Part shown: one piece after another, positions 1 through 12,557 of the stretch | Position numbering within the stretch: the stretch's first letter is position 1 | Layout: each line of letters begins with the position of its first letter | NCBI GenBank assembly: GCA_024699855.1 | Contig: JAMPIQ010000002.1 | Span: 7,936,001 to 8,000,000 of the forward strand | DNA length: 64,000 bases | Reading direction: 5' to 3' | DNA from: Aphelenchoides besseyi | Lineage: Eukaryota; Nematoda; Chromadorea; Rhabditida; Aphelenchoididae | The notes under the pieces: model-generated | What the model was told of the DNA's origin: nothing | Database searches by the model: none | The model's input: only the letters and a program-made list of their open reading frames with translations | Position numbers and translations under genes: made by a program

Positions 1-3000
1 ATTTGTTTGTTTTTTTGGATCGATCGACGCGGTTCGTCTTTTTCGCTGTGATTGAACGTTTTTTGTGCGCCAATTCTTCTGTTCGTTTGCGCAAAAGCAG
101 ATCGGCTGCTTTTCGAGCTCTACCGTAGAAGATTTGATCCACTGGTTGTAAACAAAGTCACTCAAGAAAGAAGAAGAGCCTACAAGGCCAAGCGTTTTGA
201 TGGAACGGCGGATTGACCTCTGAACGAGTTTCATTAGCCAAAATCCGCACGTCCTTGGCATTAAACTTAACATGCAAATTGGCGGCTTTTTGGATCACGC
301 AGATTAGTCCCGGGTCCTCTTCTTTGGTAGTGGAGACGCCCAACGGCGTAAACAAAATCGGCGGAATTCGTCAGCGGGATCTTTGCGTTTTCCGTTCGAT
401 TTGACTCGCGAAATTAAAATCTGTCGAACGGTTTTGAAGGTCGTGGGCGCGTCTTTGCGTTGGCACGTTGAAAGTCGATTCGAAAATCGCGGAAGTTGCC
501 GACCGGAATCGCGCGATTTGATGGCATCCGCTTTTGCAGCGGCGCCTCGAAAGATTTTCGCGCGGCCAAAACTGTTTTTGACTTCGGGAAATCGGGTGTG
601 TTTCCAGAGGTGGCGGTGTCAAGTTTTGGTTCTTTCCACCGGTCATTGGCTCTTAATTAGAAAGAGCATGGATTTGCAGCGGTTGGGGGCTTTCGCGTTT
701 TCCTTTTAACAGTTGGCCGCCCAGCTCGTGACCCAAAAGACTGATTCTGCCGCTGCCGCCGTTCCGACTTTTCATTCATAAAATTCGCTCGAATTTACGC
801 GCGAACGTTTCAAACATTTTGAGCGGATTAAAAGTTATCAGCCGCCGTTTCTCTCGGCGTTTTCGGTTCCAAAAGTTCGCGATCGGTTTTATCAATCCGA
901 CTTTTCCGCCTTTTTATCAATCGGAAACGACAATTTTTTGCGCACGCAGGTGATTCGGAGGATTTTGGGTGGCGATTGGTGGGTCGCAAATTCCAGCGTC
1001 CTTCTCACAAAATCGAATTTACCGTAAAATTAGCGTCCAAACGAGATGAATCGTTCCACGCGTCCATTCGAATGTTTCTGCGCGACTCATCGGCCTTTTG
1101 ACGTGGATTTCAGTGCTTTTGTGTTGCCATTTCTCTCGGGATGCGCCATTTGATTCAAAGTTCGGGCCCCACGGTTTTTTCCGTTCCCGCAAACCGAACG
1201 TTTCTTTTCGCCATTCTCCGATCGCGCACAACGTTTCTGTGGCCGCGCGACTACGATAAAGAACGTGGCGACTTTCGATTTTGCCGCCGACCGGTTCTGC
1301 TGCCGACCGTAGGCTTAATTTACATTTAATTCGATAAAAAGAGGGAAAAGCGTGTTGAAGTGAGGATGATCATCATGTCAAGTGTGCCGAAGGGAGCAGC
1401 GCATCTTTCCATCCCGTTGTTCCGTCTCTCATCTTCAACCGCCCATCTTCAACGTGCGGTAATTCGTGAAGAAGAAGATGCCGTTGTTGTACGTGTGGAT
1501 CGGGCGCGCGACCGGACGCAAAAGATTTCGCTTTTGCCGCACAAAATCGTTCCACAAATTGACGCTCATTTTCGTTAATCGTTGTCGTTGAGACAATCGC
1601 GCTCACTTTCGCTTCTGCACACTAACGTCCACTTGCTCATCTTCGCTTCTGTACGGTAATCGTGACTTCCACCAGAGAAAGCGGTAAACGAAAGTTGAAG
1701 TGTGAATGCGGAGGGGGATCAGTCGATTCGAATGTTCCGCTTGTTTAGCCATCCGTTCTTTGGCGCAAAAAAAGAAGATCCGCCATTTCTTGTTTCGTCT
1801 TTGCGCAGCGAATTTCGCTTTTTGAGTGACACGCAAATCTTCTCGCGTTTTTCGGCTCATCTTTCAAACATATTCTCCCCTTCTGAATTTCGATCGCTTT
1901 CTCCAATTGGAACACTTTTATCAAAGCAGTTCTCTTGCTTTGACGCCAAAGAGCGCTCTTACGCTTTGGGAAACGGCAGACCACAGGGGAAGCGGCACGT
2001 TTTAAAGTCGATCTGATTGACTTTTTTGCTTTAAGTCAAACAAAAAACGTGTGCCGTAAAACAGAAATGGTGTTTTGGCGCGTCAGTTTGATCAGTCTGT
2101 GATCGGATCGATTACGCGGGTCTGAGAAATGATCGTAATGAGAATCGAAAACGGACATTTTCTCTTCCTTTGATTTCCGATTACCTCTGGTCGACGTGAG
2201 AAACTGACGACCACGCATTAGTGTTCTTTCTATCCAAAGCCTTTTTGTAAGTTTAAACGTCGAGTAGACATGCGTGATTCCAACTCACGCCATTTGCCGG
2301 AAATCCACAGGTGTTTTTGGGTTTATTGACGTGAATCGGAATCCCAGAAAGGAGCGCCGAGACGCCCACATTAACGATTTTGACCTTTGCATTCCTCGTT
2401 GTTGATAACAACTTCCTTTTTTTATCAGAAATTTTGTGTTCCGAATAAACGATTCGTTTTTGTTTAATTTCGCCTGGAAATGACGGGCCATGCGCGAAAC
2501 TTTCATACGCATCCTTGGGGCCCGTTGGCGTCATTTTTCAAGCGGCCGGAAAGCAAAAAAGAACGTCCGTTTGGTTTATTTTGCACGTGTCGCAAAAAAG
2601 CTTAACACCGCAACAGCAAAATCACTTCGGATTTCGATCGCAAACCTCCAAAATGTTTCTTTTAATTGACGTTTTGGCAAATAAAAGTCGTGAGTTTGCT
2701 CCGCTCTTTTCCACCGAACGGACGTTGTTTTTTAGTTTTCGTCGCCGTTGCGCATTCAAAGCAAAAATTTTTCGGTTTTAAATTCCCTTCCGCCTGTTTC
2801 GTGCGTGCAATTGGCCGTTGATTTTGTTTGGTCAGTAGTGTGTTTGAGCGATGCGATTTTTTTGGGTCAAAAGTTCTCGTGTTTGTGGCCAAAGGGCAAC
2901 GGTCAATCAGCGCGTTGTGTTTGTTGACTACCGAGTGCGTGTTGCGATTAACGTCTAATCTTCTTTGTCCCTTTTATGTTAACGGAAATCTCACTTCCGT

Positions 3001-3475
3001 CTTTTTTTGGCCACTCGAAACGCCGCAAACGTGATCCGCGTCCGCTCACGACCTCCTCGCGCTCTCGATTTCGTGACGCAACGCGAACTCACGAATTCGC
3101 ACGGCCGCGTTCGATGATTTTGACGGGAAAGTTTTTTGCCAAATTTTCCGCTCAATTTGCCGACGTTTTTTCGTTTTTCAAACTTCACTTTCCACTCACT
3201 TTCCGCGCATTCGAGAAGCAATCCGGCAACGAGTTCACCAGAAATTTCACCTGCGTCACGAAAGGGCGGACGTTTACTCGGTGGACCACGAGAACGTTTA
3301 CCTTTTTCTCGTTTTAATTTCTCCGTTGGCATTCGCAGATTATCCGCACGGCCAAAACTCTCACGTTCTTAATGAACAGTGGGCGTCGAAACAAATCCGC
3401 GTTTTCCGTCCACGGGCTTCCGTTCTGCCAAATTTCTGTTTTCGCCTTCTGTGCGTCGTAAATCACGATTTTTAG
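1..3475. other. No supportable gene; upstream region of lin-1
   Basis: The sequence is rich in pyrimidine runs and short chance reading frames on both strands. None resembles a known protein or forms a convincing exon chain. The first coding exon(s) of lin-1 and its promoter must lie here or further left, because the first exon I recognise (from 3476) opens after an intron acceptor in an internal codon phase. Confidence 0.5.
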
Positions 3476-5622
3476 GTTATCCGCCGCAACCCTTCTATCA
3501 ACCGCAGTACCCGCAGTACGCGAATTGGCAATCGAAAGCCCAAATGCAGTTCGCGACAATCCACCAGCCGGAAATCAAGAGCGAACCGTTGAATCTCTTG
3601 AATTTGCCATCAGTTCAGCCGAGTCAATCGATTTCTCCAAACCGATCACTGAACAGCAATTCGATGGACTCCAACGTCACTCTCTGGCAATTCTTGTTGG
3701 AGTTGTTAAGAAACGGCGATCATCCCGAGCAAATTCAATGGACGAACAATGAGGGCGAATTTAAAGTGAGCGTGATTAGTGTCCGGGTTTTCGGATTAAT
3801 CGAATTTTCAGCTTATCGATGCCGAAGCAGTAGCTCGTTTGTGGGGTGAAAGAAAGGGTAAACACCAGATGAACTACGACAAGCTCTCCCGAGCTCTTCG
3901 TTATTACTACGACAAGAACATAATTCGCAAAGTGAACGGTCAGAAGTTTGTCTACCGTTTCGTTGTGCCGTCCGAAGCTGTTGGCTCTAATGCGGACATC
4001 CTCGCATATTCCATGCAACGATCCATGGCCCCAAATTCGTTGGCTCCTCCGAGTGTTTTGCGTCCACAGCCAAATTTCGATCCACGTTTTCCGGCTTCTG
4101 AAGTTGCGAATCGATCGCTAACCGTCAACAATGCAAATTCGACTCCTTCACCAGTCAACAGGTACGCAATACTCATTGGTTTTTACCGTCTCATCTTCTG
4201 TTTTCAGCACTTGCAGTCCCGGAAGTGTTGGTAGTAGTTCGGGGGTTAGTTTATTTTCTTTCTTCTATGTCTGAGACTCAAAACGATTCTTGTGAATGTA
4301 ACAATCGCGTTTCACAACACTACATTTTCCATTGACTTTATAATAATTTCGACAATGTATTCATAGCACGAAATGTCGAACTCCTTGAATCGATTAGGTA
4401 GCGTTGGATTACTCCAAAAAGAATTGAACGCTCCAAAAGTTTGACAAAAAATTTGTGTTTTTGTTCGCTGGATTCCCACGGCATTCAATTCGTCGCCAAA
4501 TTAGTTGGCCGTGCGCAGCGCGCTCAATTTGGTTGAATGCAAATTTCGAGTTGTCAATCCTTTTGTTATGAGTTTTTGGAAACACGACAAGCGTCTGCAA
4601 AAAAGCTGTTTGTTCAACGATCGCCATCCAAATCTTACGCTATTCGGCATTCATTGAACATAAAAACCAAAAGTCTTAGCAGACGACTGAAAAATGATCT
4701 CTTAATTGAATTCTTCTTTAGATCAGCAGCGCGGGCACCTCGACTTGCAATCTCTCGGACGTGAATCATCAACCACAACAACATTCCGGCAGTTCCATCG
4801 GCCACTCCAGTCGACCATCTTCCACAGCGTCGAATCAGACGAATCGAAAGCGAAAACACGAAAGTCAGCCGAACTGTTTTGATAAAATCAAAATCGAATC
4901 CACGGGTCCATTCAGCGGAGCTGACGGCAATTCAGGTTAACAAATACGACGATTCAGTTTCAATTCTTCACGTTTAAGGTCTTTCCCGTCGTGCACGACC
5001 GAAACCAATGCCGTTGGATTTGACCGCCTTGAGCAACACCGCCACTTCCGTCTCGGTCCAAAACAATCCTATCAACAACTACAACGCTTTTAATTCGTTG
5101 GTTGCTCAGGCATCACCATTGTTGCAACATTCTCCCGCATTGTTGAACATCTACGCCGCCGCTTCACTGTCGGCCGCTATTCAAAGCCACTCACCGTTGG
5201 CCAGTTTTCCTGCAGCATTGGCGTCGCCTTTAACTCTCGCCGCTATGGCTGCGAGTCCAACTTGTGAGTTTTCAACTGAAGATCATAATCTCCTTTTGTT
5301 TTCAGTCAACCCAATAAACAACACAAACAACAACAACAATCTGTCCATGTTCGGCAACAGTCTTTCCGCTCTGACCACTCCGATCATTCCAAATCGTACT
5401 CCTCAGCCGCCGCAAAGTGTTCCACAGCAGTTTTTCGAGTTCCCACCGTCCACTCAAGCTGCTGCTCAAATCGCAATCGCCACTATGCTTCGCAGTCCGA
5501 GTTTACAGTCACCGTTTTTGTCGGCCCTCACCGGCTTCTCCACTCCAAATGCGCAGTCCAACGGCACGAAGTTCAATTTGTCCCCCGACGCGTTGAAAAC
5601 TCCCGTAATTCGCGAAGTTTGA
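3476..5622 (+). CDS. lin-1: LIN-1-like ETS-domain transcription factor (5' end missing)
   Basis: This is an ELK/LIN-1 family ETS factor, a nuclear DNA-binding protein controlled by Ras-ERK signalling. Exons seen: 3476-3765, 3812-4161, 4208-4244, 4722-4935, 4979-5263, 5306-5622. The ETS domain begins around LWQFLLELL, is split by the intron at 3766-3811, and includes the recognition-helix residues [17 protein letters not shown]. Long Ser/Asn/Gln/Ala-rich stretches follow. Two MAP-kinase docking sites are visible: a basic-hydrophobic D-site ([12 protein letters not shown], from about 4984) and an FxFP site (FEFP, about 5437). Both are hallmarks of LIN-1/ELK. The exon at 4979 uses an AAG acceptor. 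The initiator exon is not identified. The 3' end converges on sma-6 with only about 250 bp between stop codons. Confidence 0.9.
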
Positions 5623-5845
5623 TCGCCCGGTCTTGCCGCAGATTTCGGTCTCTCAGTTGTTGTTAACTAACGGGAATGCACAGAGACATGTTCTCCATTT
5701 TACTGCATACTCCCGCCCCAAAATTTTTCGGTTTTTAATTTAAATTGTCTTATAGATCCGGATGTTTCTTTGAATAATTGATTTTTAGTTTCCCTTCCTC
5801 CTGAATACCTTAGTTGACTGTAACCTAAAGCGTATCTTTTATCTG

Positions 5846-5851
5846 AATAAA
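5846..5851 (+). terminator. AATAAA polyadenylation signal of lin-1
   Basis: A canonical AATAAA lies 224 bp after the lin-1 stop and 19 bp before the sma-6 stop codon on the other strand. The two convergent transcripts probably overlap or nearly touch. Confidence 0.6.
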
Positions 5852-5869
5852 AATAATGGATTCTTGTAT

Positions 5870-8336
5870 TTACAAATTCAAACGTTCGGAATCGAATTGA
5901 TATTCTTCGCTGATTGTCGGCTGATGGATCTGAAAGAAAACTAAAATACCGCAGAAGACCTTAACGTTTACCATCAGGTTGATTAGTCTGTTGAGTTCCT
6001 TTTTGATCTTATAAGCTGTGTGCCGACTTTTGGGTTGCGATGACCAGCACTCAGTCATGATCTCCGATAACTCTTTCATTACCTCCTGAAACACAAACTG
6101 ATCATTCGAACGCAATGAAAACACTTGCATTCGTTCCGTTCGTCCACTCATCTTCGATTGGCGGTCTTTTCTGTTGAATGCAAACCAACTGTCGCATTTC
6201 GTCGAACGACGGATCGTTCTCGACCCACGTTTGATAGGGCAGACGATGAGGTCGATCTTCGACACTCTAAAAACCGATGCACTTCATAGCAGACACTACG
6301 CTTACCGTAGAACTCATCTCCTGAGTTCGATGCAGTTCGACGATCGGTCGATATCGAGAGGCGTAACCCGTGGAAGAAGAGCGGTTCGCCGTGGACCTTT
6401 TCGGTTGTCGATTCATCCCGATGCGCGGATCCTCGAAACCGTCCACTTCAGAGCACGTGACGATTCCACTACTACCCGACAAACTGATCATCCGTCTGTG
6501 AGCATTTAAGACGGGAGTTTGCGGCGAATTCTGAAAATTCGATTTTGTTTTCTTCTCCCGTTTCTTCTGTACATCAATTCGACAGCAAATCTCCCACAAA
6601 ACCAGTGCATAAGCATAAATGTCGGCCATTTTAAATTCTTCGAAGTTTGTTGGATTCAAACTTGCGCTCAGCACTTCGGGTGGCATGTAACGTTTAGTGC
6701 CGACTTGCACGTTCAGTTTCTGCGGCAGAATCCTGTTGTCCTCGCTGCAAAATGCAATAATGCACTCGACTCCAAACACCAACAACTAACCGTCGTACTG
6801 CCAACCCGAAATCCGCAATACAACAAACACCCGGACGTTTTACGATGACGTTTTTCGATTTTAAGTCCCGATGGGCAATTTCCGGCTTTCTGCGACCTTC
6901 ATTTCCTAGTAATGCGTAGTGCATGTGCTCGAGTCCGGCAACGATGCTAAACGATTCGTGGTTCGAAGATTAAAAACGAAATTCTCACCTCTGCGCGTAA
7001 TTCAATCCCTCACTCAACTCCAACGGTCCTCTTTGTCGCAAATAGTCGTAGAGCGAACCTAACGGATGATAATCGGTGACAAGAAGCATTTGGGTTAACG
7101 CATCAGCAGTGCTTGAAATGTCCGCGGCAACGAATTCTGAAGCGGATACTGAAAAAACAACAAAGAATCTGACTTACGTAAAATGTTCTCGTGATTCAAC
7201 ATCTCCGTTTGGTAAATATCTCGTTCGTTCTTCCATGACTCTTCTTCTGTTGTGTAGAACATCTTAACAGCTACTATCGTTCCTCGATACAATGCCCGTC
7301 GAACTTCACCGTAACGACCACGAGCGACCATTTCCATCAAAGTTAAATTAAGTGCAATTGTTCGTTGATTCAAAGTCACAAGTCCCGAATCAGAACCCGA
7401 TCCACTTCTGAAACAAATAAATTATCTAACAATTGTTATTTCCATCATACTCCCAAGTCATTTCCGAACCACAGGACTTTTCCGATTCAGCGGGACCCAA
7501 AAGCGAAGTCTGAACGGCGGTTGGATTGTTCTGATGAAGCTTATCGATCATTTTGGGAAGTTTACCTAAAATCTAACGTCTGGAATATGCACTTCAATTA
7601 CCGACCTTTGACAATAAACCTTCTAACCAGTAACCAAGCCAATAAGGTGAAAACACCACCAACCAAACATCCCGCAAAAATCGAAACCAAAAGAAACGTT
7701 CGACGATTGTGCAGTTCATTTGATTCAACTTTAAAACGAATAAAGAAAACTCAATCATTTTAACTTACCATAATCGTCCTCTTCGACCACATTCACGTAT
7801 GCTGGCGGTGTAATGTTCATATTACAGTAATTGCCTTCGTAACAACAAGCAATCGACTTTGGAGTTGCATGAGCACTTCTCCAGATGTTACACTGGAAAC
7901 TCGATTAAACTGTTCAATTTAATTACTCACAGTCAAATGAGAGCCATTACTTCCCCTCTCCAATGGTGCACAGCCGAAATAATGCCAAGTTTCCATTCGT
8001 TGCTCAATTTCATTGTATCCCTGAAGTCAATTGAAAAAAGTCCATAACTTGAAGCTCACCTCTTGAATGGCGTGAAAGCAGGCGGCTTGTTCGTGTTTCA
8101 CACACGTGTCTTCGTAATCACAAATCTCCGCTCCGTAGCTGCAGTAGCACAGATTCCGACTCGTACTGTTGGTCAAATCGGCGGAATGACGATTGTAAGC
8201 GAAATTCGATTGTGGTCGACCGATTGCATCAGCGGGAATTTCTAAACCACAGTGGACAACAGAAACCGTTCAACTCACCTATCGCTGCAATTGAAGTCCA
8301 AAGAAGAGAAATGAAAAAAAGGAAATCGGATGCCAT
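5870..8336 (-). CDS. sma-6: SMA-6-like TGF-beta/BMP type I receptor serine/threonine kinase
   Basis: A single-pass receptor kinase that phosphorylates R-Smads after ligand binding. The start at 8336 gives a signal peptide ([18 protein letters not shown]). The alternative ATG at 8340 is in another frame and gives none. The ectodomain is Cys-rich and ends in the family signature CCYEGNYCN (about 7815-7850). A hydrophobic segment (about 7625-7705) is the membrane helix. The GS box reads SGSGSDSGL (about 7385-7410), followed by a kinase with [26 protein letters not shown] and [10 protein letters not shown]. The terminal exon ends at the TAA at 5870. GS box plus the RTIA motif mark a type I receptor, and [10 protein letters not shown] favours the BMP branch (SMA-6) over DAF-1. 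A roughly 75-residue Ser/Arg-rich exon sits between the ALVLWEI helix and the [11 protein letters not shown] region. Confidence 0.88.
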
Positions 8337-10756
8337 TCATGAATCTGCAAGAAAACAGGTTCCGTTTCTTCGCATACTCGAGATGCCTCGCCAACAGTTC
8401 GAATCACAAAAGTCGATCGATCAAAATCTGACGGCACATTCAACGGAAACTGCGCAATTGACACGCGAAATCACACCTCAACGTAAGATCGCGAGGAGCA
8501 TCAAATCAATCGATTTGAGTGACAGAGAAGTTTGTTGCTGATAAGAAGAATTCCGTCGATCGAAACTGCGAATTTGAACGTGCTTTTGAGGTCAACGACT
8601 GCGGGGACTGATTACCGGGTCGGCGGTTGGTTGACGGCAATAAACGAGTCGTAAACCGACGAGATTTATTTCCCGCGACTGCGCACAAAAGTTTGCAGAA
8701 ATCCAACTGATAAGACGCACAAGAAGATTGAAACGCAGCCAAAAACGTTTTCCACTTCGCGCGGCCGTCGAGCGTGAAAAATTCGATTAGCTCGCTCGAT
8801 CTACGGCGAATTAACCCAACGGCCGCACCGTTCCACTTTCTCACGACTTTTGAAATCGACCGCAGAACGCGAATTTGGTGTCCATTTTGGTCGAACAGCC
8901 GCTCGGCGTCGTGGATCGCGCCGTCGTTTGCCGTGATGTCCGACTTCGTGGCGTCATTTTATGGTTTTTTGTGTTCCCCCGACATTCTGGCGGCGATCCA
9001 CAGCACGCGAAGATGCCAATTGAGACACGCGATGAGAGTTCACTGATCACCGTCCAAAACAAACTGACCTCTTGCAATTGTCGATTATCGAATTCCATCG
9101 ACTGCACGTGCCGGTGGTCAACAAAAAATAGAAAGCAATTCAATTTTCCAAAAATCAAAACGGAAACTACACTTCATGTGATCGAGCTCTTGCTATTTAG
9201 AGCAAATGAAATCTGTTCGTTGTCTTCTAAATGTGCGATCTCCGGTTCGTTTGATGCCAATTTAGTCTTCAGAACTTAAATTGGGTTTAACGACGACCGA
9301 CGGCAAATTATTCGAACTGTTCGGTACATAAACCGTTGAATGATGGAAAAGCATGTAGAAAACTCAGTCTTATAATCTAATCCAGAAGCCGCTGACTAAT
9401 CTTTCCAAGAACTCAACACCGGAGGTTTTGAACTGATTCCCATCTTTCAGACGAACTTCTGCGAAATTGAGAGGTTTTCTGAACTTCGTCGTTACGCTTC
9501 GTGTAGTTTACAGATAATTTTAACACGTGGCTTATTTATGATTCCGTACTTTTCACGTTTCAGATATTGGATCATTGAGTTCACTTTTGCACTTTCACAA
9601 CGTTAATAGAACGACTCTAACCACCGCCTTCATACCGTAAATTTCCAGTCAATTTGCTTTTTATGTTTCCTAGTAATTTGTGTTGCATAGAAATTCGGCG
9701 CCGTTAAAGTGGACTAGTGATTGACCTTTAAAGTCTTGGGTTAATCTCAAATCACAAAGTCGAAGATTAACCGGTTGGTGGGTGTTGAAGATTTGTGTTG
9801 CAACTCTACCAACTTCTAAGTACGCAAACATGTCATGTGGTTAATCGCGTATTTTCTAAAGTATGAGAAATACGCAGCACATTCCCAGGTTATTTTCGTA
9901 ACGTTTGTCGTCCAAAGAACGTTCTCACTTTTGTCTGCTCGTTCCTCCAATACCAGCAATTAACTAATCTTTTAGCTTTTATATGTTCAGCAAATGGCCA
10001 TAAAACTGGTGAGGCTATTTGTTTTAGTGCTCAACCATCGAATTAGCCACAAACTCTTTAAAGAATCCGTAGTCTCGAAACGTACGATTTCCGGTCGTAT
10101 TGAAAAAAGTACAGTCCCGTGGGGTTATTTTGCACGTATATTTTCAGGTACGTTCACACGACTCACGATATTCAAAGATTGACACTAAACTAAACCCAAG
10201 AGATAGAAGCGTGCAGATTCACATGAATACCAACCGTTTTGTTTCTTTCGACTTTTGTCGTAATTGCATCTCAAATTCTTATTATTGTACTGATTAGTAC
10301 CTTGTCATTTGCGTGCAACTCATTAGCAACCACCGACTATAATTGTCAGTTAAGCTCTGAACAAAGTTCAATTGTTTGCTTCGTGTTTAAAATCATCACT
10401 CTTTCTGTTCGTCTCACAGTTTGTTTACCGGGTTGTCTGTCTATTCGAATCATTTATAAACGTTGTCTGTTGTATTCACGTGGCAAAAGTCCAATAAACT
10501 CGTGAATGCTTTGGCGTCTCAGTTTTCGAATGCCAAACTCATCGTTTATTATGATACGAATTTCTATTTGCAGGGCCAACGGTAAACCACGCGACTGTCC
10601 AATCAACAGGCGAGTGTTGATTTTCGTTCCTTTTCGGGCATAACTAACGACTCGCCGACGGTTTCAACCCACGTATCTCTTCACTCGGATTCACAAGTCC
10701 AAATCACAACCTCTCTCTTTGTTGTGTTTTTCATTTTAAAAATTCGCTGTTACAAG
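8337..10756. other. Intergenic; no supportable gene
   Basis: This is the shared upstream region of sma-6 (-) and the secreted-peptide gene (+). A plus-strand frame at 10239-10505 has a hydrophobic, signal-like start and a nearby AATAAA (about 10494), but no clear initiator context and no homology I recognise, so I do not call it. Confidence 0.45.
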
Positions 10757-11098
10757 ATGTTCAAAATGACTTCGCTCCGGACAAATCAATCGCCGTCGAT
10801 GTTCACTTTTTTCTTCGTTTTTCTTGTCTTCGGTCTCTTCAGCTCAACAACACCAAACGTTTCCGCCTTACCGGCCTCCAATTCGGCCCTTGTTCCCGAA
10901 ACCGACTTGTATTTGCGATTCAGAAAGAACACTCCAAACAGCCGTAAGTCTTGATTGTTCCAATCCATTAACTCAGTTGTTTTTACAGGACAACACCGTT
11001 CAGATGAATACATTCACCCGTTTATTCGGTTCCGCAAAGCTTTTCCCGGCTCCTTCGAATCGTACAATCCGTCAGCCACGTACTTTGGAGACCACTAA
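10757..11098 (+). CDS. Small secreted protein with two RFRK motifs (putative peptide precursor)
   Basis: Two exons (10757-10943 and 10989-11098, canonical GT/AG) encode 98 residues. The N-terminus has a hydrophobic signal segment (FTFFFVFLVFGLF, then a Ser/Thr-rich stretch and SALPAS as a likely cleavage site). The mature part carries two similar aromatic-rich peptides ending in a basic site: LYLRFRK and HPFIRFRK. These resemble FMRFamide-type C-termini, but no Gly follows RF, so classical amidation is not predicted. I do not recognise a family. It could be a short cuticle, venom-like or peptide-hormone precursor. The start is the ATG nearest the signal; MTSLRT (nine bases downstream) is also possible. 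Confidence 0.55.
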
Positions 11099-11359
11099 AC
11101 GATCAAAACGAACGACGAAGACGCCCTTTGAGTTCCGCTTCTTTTGATTAGTTCAAAACTTTGTATGTTGTTTTCCATCACGATTAAACTTGTTAAACGC
11201 AAACTTAACAAATTACTGTTTATGGGAAAACAAACATCGTGAATTAACAACAATAGTCGATCAAAAAAGAAGTATGTGAGTTTGAATGGTGTGAAAGAGT
11301 CGAAGTGGAGAACACATAGACAAATTCGAACCAACGAGCCCACGGATCGACGAGAAGCT

Positions 11360-11561
11360 TTAGAGCTTCAACTGAAAAGTAAATGCTAAAGTTAACATCT
11401 GAAATCCGAGGTCTTACTTTGGTTCGGCGCCAGTGACGTCGTTTGGCGTTGTAGCGAATTTTGTTTCCCGTTTTCATGCGAAACCATTGCGGCAATTGAC
11501 GGTTTTGTTTAGCTGCTTTGGCGAGCTTACGCTTGATAATGAACGTCTTGTGGGACGACAT
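11360..11561 (-). CDS. rpl-39: Cytosolic 60S ribosomal protein eL39
   Basis: Two exons (11561-11418 and 11371-11360) give exactly 51 residues, the usual eL39 length. The body contains the conserved IKRKLAK, QNR-LPQW and [16 protein letters not shown] blocks, and the tiny last exon supplies the invariant LKL end. eL39 lines the exit tunnel of the large subunit. A TTTTTCAG acceptor sits four bases upstream of the ATG, consistent with spliced-leader trans-splicing. The gene lies 190 bp downstream of the mS37 stop on the same strand, spacing typical of a nematode operon. Confidence 0.95.
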
Positions 11562-11750
11562 GACGCTGAAAAATGAGTTCGATTACCGAGTTGAAGAAGT
11601 AGCACGAAGACACGAAAGATACTCGAGAGATGGTTTGGCAAACCAAAAGATCACATAAAAGAATTCAAAACGAAGTTATTTAATAAGGACAATCCTAAGA
11701 AGTTCTTTGTACATACACGCCAAACAATAACGGGATAGAGGAGAGATGAG

Positions 11751-12265
11751 TTAGCTCGCTTTTCCGGGCATGTTCTTTCGATTGAAGATGTCATCTGCAT
11801 ACGATTGATCTGGCAGCCGTTTCATCATACGATAGGGTGCTTTACCGAGATCCGGTTGTGGCCACAACTTCATCACTTTGTTCAGTTGAGTGGCCGTTAG
11901 CGTCTTGTTCGATTCGTCGCCGAGTGTTCCGCGTTTCACGGCTTCTTTGAACTTCTTTGTCTCGGCTTCCGTTTTCTCGACGCATCGCCTACAGAACAGA
12001 AGATGAAAAGAGACTCAACGGTGGACTTACATAAAAGATTCGTGGAAATTTGCACACGGTAAATCATCGAACTCCCACTTTTTAAGACACCCGAAAAGCT
12101 GCTGCATCTCTTGAGTACACGACGATCCTAAACACAAAAATAAAATAAAATTCTGTGAATTCACAACTTACCGGAAAGTTTCTGAGCTCGCACCTCAACC
12201 GCGTTCTTTCCGGCTAACGGCAGTATCTCACTGTAGTGTAAACGTCGCGGAAACATCGGCCGCAT
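11751..12265 (-). CDS. Mitochondrial small-subunit ribosomal protein mS37 (CHCHD1-like, twin CX9C)
   Basis: Three exons (12265-12172, 12127-12031, 11988-11751) encode 142 residues. The centre has two CX9C motifs, CTQEMQQLFGC and CANFHESFMRC, the second formed across an intron. Twin CX9C proteins fold as disulfide hairpins, and the arrangement with a basic N-terminus (MRPMFPRRLHY) matches CHCHD1/mS37 of the mitoribosome. The C-terminal extension of about 80 residues is longer than in the human protein. The start at 12265 is chosen because it directly precedes the basic N-terminal segment; the frame stays open further upstream without family features. It may be the first gene of an operon with rpl-39. 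Confidence 0.72.
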
Positions 12266-12557
12266 TTTCGCTGCACAAGAAGTCGAGGGATGCATCGCAA
12301 TTACCCAAATTCGCAGCTCAAAACAAATTCGATCAGCGACCTCGAAAGCGAACAACCATCTCCCTACTATAGCAGTTGTTGTTTCCACTTGAGAACCAAC
12401 AAGAGGCCACAACATCGAATGAACAGTTCGGTGTGTGTCGTCTCTGACGGTCAAGTCAACGATCAACAGAATTGGTGGTGAGATCTCGGAACTTGTACTA
12501 TTGCTCTGATTCATCTGTTTTCTCAATTGAATGGATTGAGCACAACGAGACGTGAAA
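12266..12557. promoter_or_regulatory. Divergent intergenic region between mS37 and vps-26
   Basis: 292 bp separate two housekeeping genes pointing away from each other, so both promoters, and probably shared elements, must fit here. I see no specific factor site that I would defend. Confidence 0.45.

Noticed and set aside
8506..9279. Several 100-codon frames upstream of sma-6
   Set aside because: Low-complexity Arg/Ser/Phe-rich translations on both strands of the same DNA, typical of non-coding sequence.
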